A DNA stretch of 8,756 bases from CAISIP01 sp039934375 (GCA_039934375.1 JBDTMH010000195.1:1-8756), one strand, 5' to 3'. Positions 1 through 8,199 are shown, counted from the first letter of the stretch. Made by a program: numbers and translations. Notes: generated by a model not told the origin, from the sequence alone.

Positions 1-281
1 TGGGTCTGGACCTGCAGCGCTGCCTGATGCGGCTGCCCGAGGACCAGCGTGCCGTACTTCTGCTGGTGACGCTGGAGGACATGGCCTACGCGGATGTCGC
101 CCGTGTCCTTGGCATTCCGATTGGCACGGTGATGTCGCGCCTCTCGCGTGCGCGCAGCCGCTTGCGTGAACTGATGGAAGGAGTTGTCGCGCCGGCGCGC
201 GGCGCCACAGACGACCCCGGGGTGCCGCAGACGCCGGTGCCGGCGCTGCGTCTGATGAAACAGGCTGGAACCACGTCATGA
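1..281 (+). CDS. ECF-family RNA polymerase sigma factor, C-terminal part (5' end outside window)
   Basis: This is the 3' end of a sigma factor gene that enters from the left edge. Its codons are in frame from base 3 and it stops with TGA at 279-281. The visible part is sigma region 4. The segment LPEDQRAVLLL, followed by a helix-turn-helix (YADVARVLGIPIGTVMSRLSRAR), is the classic sigma-70 region 4.2 that contacts the -35 element. The spacing and the SRLSRARxRLRE ending are typical of extracytoplasmic-function sigma factors. About 30 residues of low-complexity, proline/alanine-rich tail follow the domain. The stop overlaps the start of the next gene in an ATGA, so the two are translationally coupled, as is usual for a sigma/anti-sigma pair. 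The family call is firm. The ECF subgroup and target regulon cannot be read from this fragment. The internal ATG at 27 is not the real start. Confidence 0.93.
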   Translation, partial: GLDLQRCLMRLPEDQRAVLLLVTLEDMAYADVARVLGIPIGTVMSRLSRARSRLRELMEGVVAPARGATDDPGVPQTPVPALRLMKQAGTTS

Positions 282-1162
282 AGCCCGATCCGAACGAATC
301 TCCCGCCAACGTGACCGAGGACGAACTGCATGCGCTCGTCGACGCTCGGCTCGATCCGGCGCAGCGCTCCGCGCTGCAGGCGCGCCTGGCGCAAGACCCG
401 CAGGCACTTGCGACTTCGCGGGCTTGGCAGCAACAGCGCGAAGCCCTGGCCGGCTTGCACCGAGAAATGCTGGGCGCCGAGGTGCCGACCGCGCTGGCGG
501 CTGCCGCCCACCAGGCTTCCGTCCGCCAGCAGCAGTCCGGGCGCTGGTGGCGTTGGGGCGGTATGGCTGCAGGTGTCTTGTGTGCTTTCGGCCTGGGCTG
601 GATGTCGCACGGCCGCTTCGCCCCGGCGGCCGGCGGCGCGCTGGCGCAACTTGCGGCACAGCGCAGCGGCGTGCGCGAGTTCGTGCACCAGGCATCCGTA
701 GCGCACATGGTGTACGCCCCCGAAGTGCGCCATCCGGTCGAGGTGACGGCGGCGCAGCAGGAGCACCTGGTGCAGTGGTTGTCCAAGCGGCTGCAACGGC
801 CCCTGAAGGTGCCGGATCTGAGCGCCGAGGGTTACGAGCTGGTAGGCGGTCGCCTGCTTCCCGGCAGCGACGGCGCGCGGGCCCAGTTCATGTTTCAGGA
901 CAAGGCGGGCGAACGCATCACCTTGTACCTGGGCGCGATGAAGGCGGCTGGGGCATCACCGGCACTGGTTTCGGCCCGGCCAACAGCGCCCGCGGCGCTC
1001 CCTCCGGTGGCAGACGTGCGTGAATCTGCCTTCAGCTTCTCGGAGGAGGGGCCGGTACCCGGTTTCTACTGGGTCGAGCAGGGCTTCGGATATGCGCTGA
1101 CCGGGAAACTGTCGCGTGAGCAGCTGATGCGGCTGGCACAGGCGGTGTACCGGCAGCTTTGA
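278..1162 (+). CDS. Membrane-anchored anti-sigma factor, cognate to the upstream ECF sigma factor
   Basis: This 294-residue protein starts at the ATG inside the ATGA overlap with the sigma gene. Residues 1-80 are soluble and helical, opening with DELHALVDARLD, which resembles the cytoplasmic sigma-binding region of RsiW/RskA-like anti-sigma factors. A tryptophan/arginine-rich flank (about 89-93) leads into a single membrane segment (about 94-110). Residues 111-294 would be periplasmic, with a Pro/Ala-rich linker at about 230-245. The distal domain (about 141-220, and 250-294 ending in a helix) resembles C-terminal domains of proteobacterial 'transmembrane transcriptional regulators (anti-sigma factor)'. 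The inferred role is to hold the sigma factor at the inner membrane until an envelope signal releases it. The zinc motif HxxxCxxC of ZAS-type anti-sigma factors is absent; the only cysteine (C102) lies in the membrane segment. Family assignment rests on gene order, topology and the N-terminal motif. Confidence 0.85.
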   Translation: MKPDPNESPANVTEDELHALVDARLDPAQRSALQARLAQDPQALATSRAWQQQREALAGLHREMLGAEVPTALAAAAHQASVRQQQSGRWWRWGGMAAGVLCAFGLGWMSHGRFAPAAGGALAQLAAQRSGVREFVHQASVAHMVYAPEVRHPVEVTAAQQEHLVQWLSKRLQRPLKVPDLSAEGYELVGGRLLPGSDGARAQFMFQDKAGERITLYLGAMKAAGASPALVSARPTAPAALPPVADVRESAFSFSEEGPVPGFYWVEQGFGYALTGKLSREQLMRLAQAVYRQL

Positions 1163-1373
1163 GCCGAGTGGGCACGTTGCAGCGGACTCAGCGCTGCGCC
1201 GCCAGCCGCGTCGCGACCGCATCGCCGACGAACTGCATGTAGGCGCGCACCCGCGCACGGCGCATCGCGCGTGAGTTCGGCAATCGGCGTCATGGCCTGG
1301 GGCAGAGCGGCAACCCGCACACCACCGCATGGGCTGCTGGGTGAGTTTCCGTTGAGCTGTTGCGGCCTGTTGC
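1163..1373. other. Convergent intergenic region
   Basis: This spacer lies between the 3' end of the anti-sigma gene (+ strand) and the 3' end of the Rid gene (- strand). Apart from the LysR scrap it holds only weak structures. One is a 6-bp stem with a 7-nt loop (1179-1184 pairing with 1192-1197). The other is a 5-bp stem (1353-1357 with 1372-1376) around the Rid stop codon. Neither has a T-tract on either strand, so I do not call an intrinsic terminator. No tRNA, repeat array or insertion-sequence end was seen. Confidence 0.7.
1188..1326 (-). pseudogene. Remnant of a LysR-type transcriptional regulator (C-terminal scrap)
   Basis: Reading the - strand, bases 1326-1267 encode GGVRVAALPQAMTPIAELTRD. 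This resembles the segment near the end of the LysR effector domain ('...GVAVLP...TPPLPELTRD...'). A shift to another frame at about 1266 then gives MRRARVRAYMQFVGDAVATR, followed by LAAQR and TGA (1188-1190). That is a very typical LysR C-terminal helix (ARVRAxMxFVGDAL). The residues normally lying between the two parts (a LWLLTHPDLR-like stretch) are missing, and so is everything upstream: DNA-binding domain, linker and first effector subdomain. The result is 5'-truncated and carries at least one internal deletion with a frame change. It sits immediately downstream of the Rid gene in the same orientation. The LysR resemblance is from memory of the family, without an alignment. Confidence 0.6.
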
Positions 1374-1763
1374 TCAGGGAGCGCCGACGACCGCGATGCA
1401 TTCGAGTTCGAAGCGCAGCGCAGGCGAAAGGCAACCGGTAATGGTGGTCCGTGCCGGGTAGGGGGCCGAGAAGTATTCGGTGTAGAGGCGGTTGAACAGC
1501 GGCAGGTCGTCGACATCGCGCACATAGTTGCGCGTCTGCACCACCTGGGCCAGGTCAGCGCCAGCCGACTGCAATACTTTGCGAAGATTCTCCACCGAGC
1601 GACGGAACTCACCTTCGAAGCTGTCGGAGACGATCTTGCCAGTGGCGTCCACCGACGCCTGACCCGACACGAAGATCAGTGGGCCGACCTTGACCGCCGG
1701 ACTGAACGGCAGGTGCGAGACCGGTGTGTCGGGATTGCGCGGATACGAGACGGGGAGTTGCAT
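1374..1763 (-). CDS. RidA-family (YjgF/YER057c/UK114) enamine/imine deaminase
   Basis: This 129-residue protein has the usual single-domain Rid length. The ATG at 1763 gives a clean family start; longer starts would run into the upstream deacylase gene. Seen in sequence: AVKVGPLIFVSGQ (residues 23-35), the Rid beta-strand signature; the Arg105 region YPARTTITG (102-110), whose arginine binds the carboxylate of the imino acid; and FELECIAVV near the end, with E119 matching E120 of E. coli RidA. The family position of Tyr17 is held by Phe20 (LPFSPAVK) in place of the common GPYSQAVK. Known family members form trimers and hydrolyse 2-aminoacrylate-type enamines/imines released by PLP enzymes to ketoacids and ammonia. 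A PLP enzyme sits in the same operon, which suggests a dedicated clean-up role. The gap to the upstream deacylase stop is 34 bp, with no strong Shine-Dalgarno sequence. The subfamily is not certain; it may not be an orthologue of housekeeping RidA. Confidence 0.92.
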   Translation of the reverse strand: MQLPVSYPRNPDTPVSHLPFSPAVKVGPLIFVSGQASVDATGKIVSDSFEGEFRRSVENLRKVLQSAGADLAQVVQTRNYVRDVDDLPLFNRLYTEYFSAPYPARTTITGCLSPALRFELECIAVVGAP

Positions 1764-1797
1764 GGTTGGTGCGCGATGAGGGGCGTTGCGGCCGTGT

Positions 1798-2802
1798 TCA
1801 GCAATCGGTGGCCAGATGCGCGACGCAGTCGCCACGTTCGACCCGGCCGAAATGGCGCTGGCAGACCACCATACCGGAGCGACGGAACTGGCAAGGCTCC
1901 GGTGCACGCGCCGGGTTGTCGACGAAATGGATCATGCCGGCCAGGTCGCCTTCACGCACCTCGGCGCCCAGGTCCACCAGAGGCTCGAGCAGGCCGGCTT
2001 CGCGCGCATAGACGTAGTGCTCACGGCTCGACACTTCCATCAGCCGGGTGCCGCGTTGTGGCTCGGCCGGCTCTTGCGGTTTGGCCATCACCCCGGAGAA
2101 TTGCAGGAAATTGCGCACGCCTCTTTCGAGCATCGACAGGCTGGCGCGGTTGACGTCGCCGCCACCGCCGAATTCGCCACCCAGTGAGACCAGACCGCGC
2201 CGCGCCGCCGCGGCGCCGGCCAGCCGGCCTTCGGGGTTGTAGGCCCAGACCAGGCTGAGCGGAGCATCGAAGGCGCGCAGCGCCGCCATCGAGGCCTCGT
2301 CCAGCGCCGCTTCACCGCTCTTGCGCATGGAGCAGAAAGGCACGTATTTCAGCGACGAACCGCCCGAGTGCAGATCATGGTGGTAGTCGGCCAGCGGGTA
2401 CAGCACGCTGTCGATGTAGTGGGCGATGGCCCAGGTCGGCGTGCCATGCGCGTCACCGGGAAAGGCCCGGTTCAGATTGCCTTGATCGATCGGGGACACC
2501 CTGGCGCCGGCCATCGCCGCAGGCAGGTTGGCCGCCGGCAGGACGATGACGCGACCCTGGATCTGCTCGGCTCTGAGCTCGCGGATGAGTTTGACCAGCG
2601 TGATCTGGCCTTCGTACTCGTCACCATGGTTGCCGGCCATCAGGAAAACCGTCGGCCCATCACCATTGCGGATCACCGCGATCGGTATCGCTATGGCGCC
2701 GTAGGCCGAGCGGGTGACCGAATGCGGCAGGTGCAGCCAGTCGACCTGCTTGCCCTGGGCGTCGTAGTCGATGTCGGTGAAGATCATGCTGGGTTGGTTC
2801 AT
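1798..2802 (-). CDS. Zinc-dependent deacylase of the succinylglutamate desuccinylase/aspartoacylase family, DoeB-like
   Basis: This 334-residue M14-like metallohydrolase (COG3608 type) is predicted cytoplasmic, with no signal peptide. Zinc ligands are visible as H59 and E62 in AGNHGDEYEGQ and H145 in HHDLHSGG. The substrate-binding motif QGNLNRAFPG (108-116, with N111 and R112) and the catalytic Glu E210 in LGGEFGGGG are present. A C-terminal biotinyl/lipoyl-like beta domain (about 250-334) completes the family fold. The opening LPHSVTRSAYGAIAIPIAVI and the motif order closely recall DoeB, the N2-acetyl-L-2,4-diaminobutyrate deacetylase of ectoine degradation. The ectoine hydrolase DoeA is not in view, so the substrate may be another N-acyl amino acid or diamino acid. 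The start at 2802 is chosen over an in-frame ATG at 2838. A good GCAGGAG ribosome site lies 5 bases upstream of 2802, and the extra 12 residues look non-homologous. An 84-bp spacer follows the metallohydrolase gene. Confidence 0.9.
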   Translation of the reverse strand: MNQPSMIFTDIDYDAQGKQVDWLHLPHSVTRSAYGAIAIPIAVIRNGDGPTVFLMAGNHGDEYEGQITLVKLIRELRAEQIQGRVIVLPAANLPAAMAGARVSPIDQGNLNRAFPGDAHGTPTWAIAHYIDSVLYPLADYHHDLHSGGSSLKYVPFCSMRKSGEAALDEASMAALRAFDAPLSLVWAYNPEGRLAGAAAARRGLVSLGGEFGGGGDVNRASLSMLERGVRNFLQFSGVMAKPQEPAEPQRGTRLMEVSSREHYVYAREAGLLEPLVDLGAEVREGDLAGMIHFVDNPARAPEPCQFRRSGMVVCQRHFGRVERGDCVAHLATDC

Positions 2803-2886
2803 GCGGGCTCCTGCGAAAAATGATGAGAATCGGGGCAAGGTCCTATGCCGGACGCCTGTTGCTGCGAGGGTCGATCGCCTTGCGGT
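2803..2886 (-). other. 84-bp intra-operon spacer
   Basis: This is the longest gap within the - strand gene set, between the metallohydrolase stop and the deacylase start. It contains a small 4-bp stem with a 6-nt loop (2840-2853) and a run of five T on the - strand shortly before the ribosome site. I see no convincing -35/-10 pair and no real terminator. It may be an mRNA processing site or simply the seam between two gene modules. Confidence 0.5.
2808..2814 (-). promoter_or_regulatory. Ribosome binding site of the DoeB-like deacylase
   Basis: On the - strand the sequence GCAGGAG sits 5 bases before the ATG at 2802. It is the strongest Shine-Dalgarno match in the operon and decides the start against the upstream in-frame ATG at 2838. 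It suggests that this gene is initiated independently rather than by coupling to the gene before it. Confidence 0.75.
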
Positions 2887-4032
2887 TCAGGTCCACCAGC
2901 GACCGTCGAGCACCAGGCCGTGCGCCTTGAACCCGGTGTTGCTGTGGATCACTTCTCCCAGCACGTCGCGGTACTCGGTTGGGCTGTCGATCACCTCGAA
3001 GATGCTGGCCTCGCCCGGTGCTCCGGGCTTGAGCGTGCCGATATCCGGGCGACGGATCGCGCGCGCAGCGTTCACGGTGGCGCAGGCCACGACCTCGGGC
3101 AGGCTCATGCCCAGCACATGGAACTTGGCCAATGTCTGCAGCAGGTCGAAGGCCGGCCCGTTGATCGACAGCACGTGCACGTCGGAAGATATGACGTCGG
3201 GTTTGAAACCGGCATCGAGCATGGCGCGGCAGGTGGCGAAGCCGCACGAGCCGCCGCCGTGGCCGATGTCGAAGATCACGCCGCGTTCGCGTGCGGCCAG
3301 CACTTCCGGTCGCACGCCGCCGCCAGGTTTGGACGGCGCATTCGGGAACGGACGGAAGCAGTGTGTCAGGATGTCATCCTTGCGCAGTCGCGACATCACG
3401 TCCAGCCGCGATGGGGGCGGGTGGTCCAGATGCGCCATCAGTGGCAGGCCGAGTGCCTCGGCCACCTCCAGCGCCATGTCCATCGGCGCGATGCCCGAGT
3501 TGCCACTGGCGCCGCGGCCGACGCGGACCTTGACACCGACGATCAGATCCAGGTTCTCGCGCGCCACACGCAGGCACTCGCGCATGTCGAGCAATCGCAG
3601 GTCTTCGCATTCGCCGACCATCACGGTGCCCGAGAACGCGAAGATTCCGGCAAACGACAGGTTGATCAGCGGCAGGATACGCACCGGTAGCGCCGGCTCG
3701 ATCACGTGTTTGCGAAAGCCCGCGAAGTTGCCCGGCCCCGCCGTTCCGGCGTCGACGAAGGTGGCGGTGGCACTGGTGCGGGCCAATGCCACTGCGTCCA
3801 CGCCGATTGATGTTCCGCCCCAATAGACATGGGTGTGCAGGTCGATCAGGCCCGGGGTGACGATCTTGCCCTTCACGTCGCGCACCTCGGTGGCGGGCCC
3901 GGCCGTCAGCGCGTCTCCGATCGCGGCCACTTTGCCGCCAGTGAAGCGCACATCGGTGATGCGGTCGATATTCTGCGATGGGTCGATCACGCGGGCGCCG
4001 CGCAGGATCAGGTCATGGTTTTCGGGGTTCAT
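2887..4032 (-). CDS. Amidohydrolase-superfamily metallohydrolase of the cog3964 (EF_0837/AHA_3915/Atu3266) type
   Basis: This 381-residue protein carries a full binuclear amidohydrolase site. The HxH motif is H66/H68 in GLIDLHTHVYWGG. The bridging lysine, expected to be carboxylated, is K168 in VGVKVRVGRG. Metal histidines are H201 (LMAHLDHPPPS) and H224 (ILTHCFRPFPN), and the catalytic Asp is D284 in ISSDVHVLSI. The segment VDAGTAGPGNFAGFRK (93-108) is characteristic of the dihydroorotase-like group often annotated 'amidohydrolase/deacetylase family metallohydrolase'. From family knowledge, these are commonly misannotated as dihydroorotases; Atu3266 is reported to deacetylate acetyl-(R)-mandelate-like compounds, and members often sit beside SelA-like PLP enzymes, as here. 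It starts with ATG in a 4-bp ATGA overlap with the PLP gene stop, with no separate ribosome site, so coupled translation is expected. The substrate is unknown; cleavage of an acyl ester/amide or a cyclic imide is plausible. Confidence 0.92.
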   Translation of the reverse strand: MNPENHDLILRGARVIDPSQNIDRITDVRFTGGKVAAIGDALTAGPATEVRDVKGKIVTPGLIDLHTHVYWGGTSIGVDAVALARTSATATFVDAGTAGPGNFAGFRKHVIEPALPVRILPLINLSFAGIFAFSGTVMVGECEDLRLLDMRECLRVARENLDLIVGVKVRVGRGASGNSGIAPMDMALEVAEALGLPLMAHLDHPPPSRLDVMSRLRKDDILTHCFRPFPNAPSKPGGGVRPEVLAARERGVIFDIGHGGGSCGFATCRAMLDAGFKPDVISSDVHVLSINGPAFDLLQTLAKFHVLGMSLPEVVACATVNAARAIRRPDIGTLKPGAPGEASIFEVIDSPTEYRDVLGEVIHSNTGFKAHGLVLDGRWWT

Positions 4033-5231
4033 GGTGTAGTCACGGTTTGGCAGGCCGCCAGCAGGCATGACACCAAAGTGGCGTCGTCGTCCGCGCGTAC
4101 GGTCAGCGGGTTGAGGATCAGGATACCTGCGTCCATGCGGCCTTCGCCGAGGTGCACGGGTGGATTGCCCTGTTGCAGGGCACGGCTCAGCGTCTGCGCC
4201 GAACCGTGGACGCGCAATTGCAAGGTCGGAATCGCGCAGTCGCTGTCGTCGCCTTCCAGCCGGACCGACAAGCATGAGGTAGCGCCAGACAGCGCAGTGG
4301 CGATGGCCGTCAGGCGCTGGCGCAGTGCGGCGGAAAAAGCCGCTTCGTCGCGCGTCGTGAAGATCTGCAGCGCGGTCAGCAGGCCGGCGATCTCTTCCTT
4401 GCCGACCTTGAAGCCGCGACCGATGCCGTGGTGGGGTATGCCCTTGAGCGCACTGCGGTCGATCAGCGGCGAGGCAGACCAGGTCTGCGGATGCACGTCC
4501 ATGTCCATCATCTGCACCAGCGCGGAGCCGATCAGGTCGCGCCGACCGGCCAGAATGCCGCTGGATTGCGGCCCGCCGATGGCCTTGCCCCCGCTGAACA
4601 GCACCAGGTCGGCGCCGGCAGCAATGAAGCGGTGCAGGTTGTCGCGCGGTGGCAGCTGCGCCGCGGCGTCGACGATCACCGGCAGGCCATGGGCATGGAC
4701 CGTCTGCACGATCATGGGCAGCGATGCGACGGAATCTGCGGTGGCGACGAACACGAAGGCCACGGTCTGTGCGTCGATGGCGGCGTCGATTTCCCAGGCT
4801 TCCAGGCCGCGGATGCCGGCGCCGGTGCCGCGGTCGTTGTGGCCGATGTCGACGATCTGACCGCCGGCGACGCGGATTGCGTGGTCATAGCTGTTACGCT
4901 GCGTGCGTGCCATCAGCACCCGGTTCGGCATGGCGCTGGTGTCGGGCAAGGCCGCCATGCGGGCCACGTCCCAGCGCGCCAGGCAGGCGGCGACCGCCAG
5001 CGTCAGCGCCGCCGATGCGCCCGAGGTGACGATGCCGGCTTGCGCGCCGGTGGCCGCAGCAATGTGGGCACTGGCCGCGGTCTGCAGCTCGGCGATGTCG
5101 ACGCTGTGGCCGGCGGCTTCGCGCATCGCATCCAGCACCTCGGCTGCCATCAGACTGCCGCCGAGCCGGGTCAGCGTGCCGGCCGCATTGATGCGCCGCG
5201 CGACACCCAGGCGTTCATGTAGATCGGTCAT
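4029..5231 (-). CDS. SelA-like / DgaE-like pyridoxal-phosphate enzyme (fold type I)
   Basis: This 400-residue protein resembles bacterial selenocysteine synthase SelA but belongs to the 'SelA-like pyridoxal phosphate-dependent enzyme' group that includes D-glucosaminate-6-phosphate ammonia-lyase (DgaE). The N-terminal INAAGTLTRLGGSLM (14-28) is the family opening. VTSGASAALTLAVAACL (68-84) provides the PLP phosphate-binding turn. D188 in VIVDAAAQLPP should contact the PLP ring nitrogen, and K216 in LFSGGKAIGGPQSSG is the expected Schiff-base lysine. There is no selC, selB or selD nearby, and the protein is shorter than true SelA (about 460 residues), so selenocysteine synthesis is unlikely. 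Family chemistry suggests an alpha,beta-elimination (ammonia-lyase) or related reaction on an amino acid. It follows the DppF-like gene by a 9-bp gap and overlaps the metallohydrolase gene by 4 bp. The start at 5231 fits both the homology and the gap. Confidence 0.9.
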   Translation of the reverse strand: MTDLHERLGVARRINAAGTLTRLGGSLMAAEVLDAMREAAGHSVDIAELQTAASAHIAAATGAQAGIVTSGASAALTLAVAACLARWDVARMAALPDTSAMPNRVLMARTQRNSYDHAIRVAGGQIVDIGHNDRGTGAGIRGLEAWEIDAAIDAQTVAFVFVATADSVASLPMIVQTVHAHGLPVIVDAAAQLPPRDNLHRFIAAGADLVLFSGGKAIGGPQSSGILAGRRDLIGSALVQMMDMDVHPQTWSASPLIDRSALKGIPHHGIGRGFKVGKEEIAGLLTALQIFTTRDEAAFSAALRQRLTAIATALSGATSCLSVRLEGDDSDCAIPTLQLRVHGSAQTLSRALQQGNPPVHLGEGRMDAGILILNPLTVRADDDATLVSCLLAACQTVTTP

Positions 5232-5240
5232 GGCTGGCTT

Positions 5241-6292
5241 TCAGACGGCTATGCCGGCTGGCGCGGCCGCCATCGCTGCAATGGTCTGCGGCGTGCGCAG
5301 ATGGCAGGCGACCACATGGCCGGGCGCCACTTCCTGCAGCGGCGGGTCGTCGACGCGGCAACGCGCCTCGGCGTAGGGACAGCGGGTATGGAAATGGCAA
5401 CCCGACGGCGGATTCATCGGGCTGGGCACATCGCCTTCGATGACCAGCCGCTGTCGGCGCGCCTTCGGATCGGCGATCGGTGCGGCGGCCATCAGGGCTT
5501 CGGTATAGGGATGCAGTGGCTGGCCGAAGATGCGGTCGCGGGTCGAGAGTTCGACGATACGCCCCAGGTACATCACCGCGATACGATGGCCAATGTGTTC
5601 GACCACCGCCAGATCGTGCGAAATAAACAGGTAGGCCAGACCGAACTCGTCCTGCAGGTCCATCATCAGGTTGAGCACCTGCGCCTGCACCGACACGTCG
5701 AGCGCCGAGACTGGTTCGTCGGCGACGATCAGTCGCGGATTGAGCGCCAGCGCGCGCGCGATGCCCAGGCGCTGGCGCTGGCCACCGGAAAATTCGAACG
5801 GAAAACGCGCCATGGCATCCGCGCGCAGGCCGACCTTCTCGAGCAAGGCAGCGATCTGGCGCTCGCGTCCAGCGCCGGCATCGGCCAGACCGTAGTTCTC
5901 CAGCGGCTCGGCGACGATCTGGCCCACCCGCATGCGCGGGTTGAGCGAGGAGTATGGATCCTGGAACACCATCTGCACGCCGCGGCGGTGCGAACGCATC
6001 TGCTCCTCGTTCAATGTGGTGATCTCGATGTCGCCCAGCCAGATGCGACCGTCGGTCGGTTCCTGCAGGCGCAGGATGGTCTTGCCGACGGTCGACTTGC
6101 CGCAGCCGGACTCACCGACCAGGCACAGGGTTTCGCCGGCACCGATCGAGAACGAGATGCCGTCCACGGCTTTCACATGGCCGGCCACCCGTTGCAACAC
6201 GCCCTTGTGCACCGGAAAATGCTTCTTGAGTCCTTCGACACGCAAGACCGGTGCGCCGAATTCGCGTGCCGCCAATGGTGTTGCAGCGGCGT

Positions 6293-6296
<4 letters not shown>
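5241..6296 (-). CDS. DppF/OppF-like ATP-binding protein of a peptide-type ABC importer
   Basis: This 351-residue cytoplasmic ATPase has Walker A GESGCGKST (61-69), Q-loop Q112 (MVFQDPYSSLNP), signature FSGGQRQRLGIARAL (169-183), Walker B LIVADEP (189-195), D-loop SALD (197-200) and H-loop H227 (FISHDLAVV). The C-terminal oligopeptide-transporter extension carries four cysteines (C300, C306, C313, C331: GCHFHTRCPY...ARC...VACHL), as in the DppF/OppF family. The LKKHFPVHKG start (23-32) and QDPYSSLNPRM are DppF rather than DppD traits. It begins with ATG in a 4-bp overlap with the DppD-like stop and has only a weak AAGG 10 bases upstream. A longer in-frame reading upstream is a shadow of the DppD-like gene. 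It pairs with the DppD-like subunit as a heterodimer; the imported substrate is not readable from the ATPase. Confidence 0.96.
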
Positions 6297-7344
<1,048 letters not shown>

Positions 7345-7345
<1 letters not shown>

Positions 7346-8199
7346 CACATGCCTCGCGAGATGCGCGGGTCGAGCCGGTCGCGCAGACCGTCGCCGAGCA
7401 GGTTGACGGCCAGCACCACCAGGGCCAGGCAGATACCGGGCGCGAAGATGGTCCAAGGCGCGATCTGCAGGTACAGCCGGTTGCCGGCGATCATGTTGCC
7501 CCAGGTCGGAATTTCGGGTGGCGTGCCGGCACCCAGGAAACTCAGGCCGGCTTCGGTCAGGATCGCCGAGGCGCAGATGTAGGTGGCTTGCACAATCAGC
7601 GGCGCGATGGTGCTGGGCAGGATATGCCGGCGCAGCAACTTGCCCACGCGGGTGCCGTTGGAGCGCGCGGCCTCGACGAACGGCAGGTCGCGCACCGACA
7701 GCACCACGGCCCGCACCAGGCGCGTGACGCGCGGGATCTCCGGTATCGAGATGGCGATGATCACCACGCTGACGCTGGAGCCGAGCAGGGCCACCAGCGC
7801 AATCGCCAGCAGGATGGACGGTATCGCCATGATGCCGTCCATCAGGCGCATGATGATGGCGTCAAATGCGTTGAAGTAGCCTGCCAGCAGGCCGATGAAC
7901 GAGCCGCTGATGATGGTGATCACGGCCACCGACAGGCCGACGATCAGCGAAATGCGGGCACCGTAGACCATGCGTGCGAACACGTCGCGGCCCAGCGCGT
8001 CGGTGCCGAGCCAGAATGCCGCAGACGGCCCCTTGAGCCGGTTGATCGGCTCGAAGGTGATCGGGTCGCGCGCGATCCAGGGCGCAAACACTGCGGCCAA
8101 TGTGATGACGATCAGCAGCAGCGCGCCGATCACGATGGTGGGATGGCGCTGCGCGAATTCGGATGCGCGGGAACGGGATGCGGCTTTTGCGGCGCCCAT
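7345..8199 (-). CDS. DppC/OppC-like permease of a peptide-type ABC importer
   Basis: This 284-residue inner-membrane protein has an N-terminal cytoplasmic tail and a first membrane helix (about 21-41). A periplasmic segment with FWLGTDALGRDVFARMVYGAR (62-82), the hallmark of DppC/OppC/NikC permeases, comes next. About five further helices follow (around 85-107, 118-140, 141-153, 198-222 and 247-270). The cytoplasmic EAA loop, VEAARSNGTRVGKLLRRHILP (175-195), is the contact site for the ATPases. It ends with the typical GDGLRDRLDPR. It starts with ATG in a TGATG junction with the upstream permease gene and ends in another with the DppD-like gene. The start is confirmed by family length. Confidence 0.96.

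Noticed and set aside
86..796. Long open frames antisense to the sigma/anti-sigma genes and, similarly, + strand frames across 1713-8480.
   Set aside because: These are typical GC-rich shadow frames. They are rich in Arg, Ala, Gly and His, have no recognisable domains, and lie opposite well-identified genes.
1179..1197. 6-bp inverted repeat downstream of the anti-sigma gene as an intrinsic terminator.
   Set aside because: There is no T-tract on either side, the stem is short, and it overlaps the LysR scrap.
2840..2853. Small hairpin followed by five T on the - strand in the spacer before the deacylase, as a possible terminator or attenuator.
   Set aside because: The stem is only 4 bp and the T run lies more than ten bases away, after unpaired sequence. 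It does not meet a terminator pattern.
2803..2889. The metallohydrolase and the deacylase are in the same reading frame, separated only by one TGA and an open 84-bp spacer, hinting at a readthrough fusion.
   Set aside because: Same frame happens by chance one time in three. The spacer translation looks unlike protein, and the deacylase has its own strong ribosome site.
2887..4032. Annotation of the metallohydrolase as dihydroorotase.
   Set aside because: The motif set and the VDAGTAGPGNF segment fit the cog3964 group, which is commonly misnamed. There is no pyrimidine gene context.
4029..5231. True selenocysteine synthase SelA.
   Set aside because: The protein is too short, no selB/selC/selD is nearby, and the neighbours are catabolic and transport genes.
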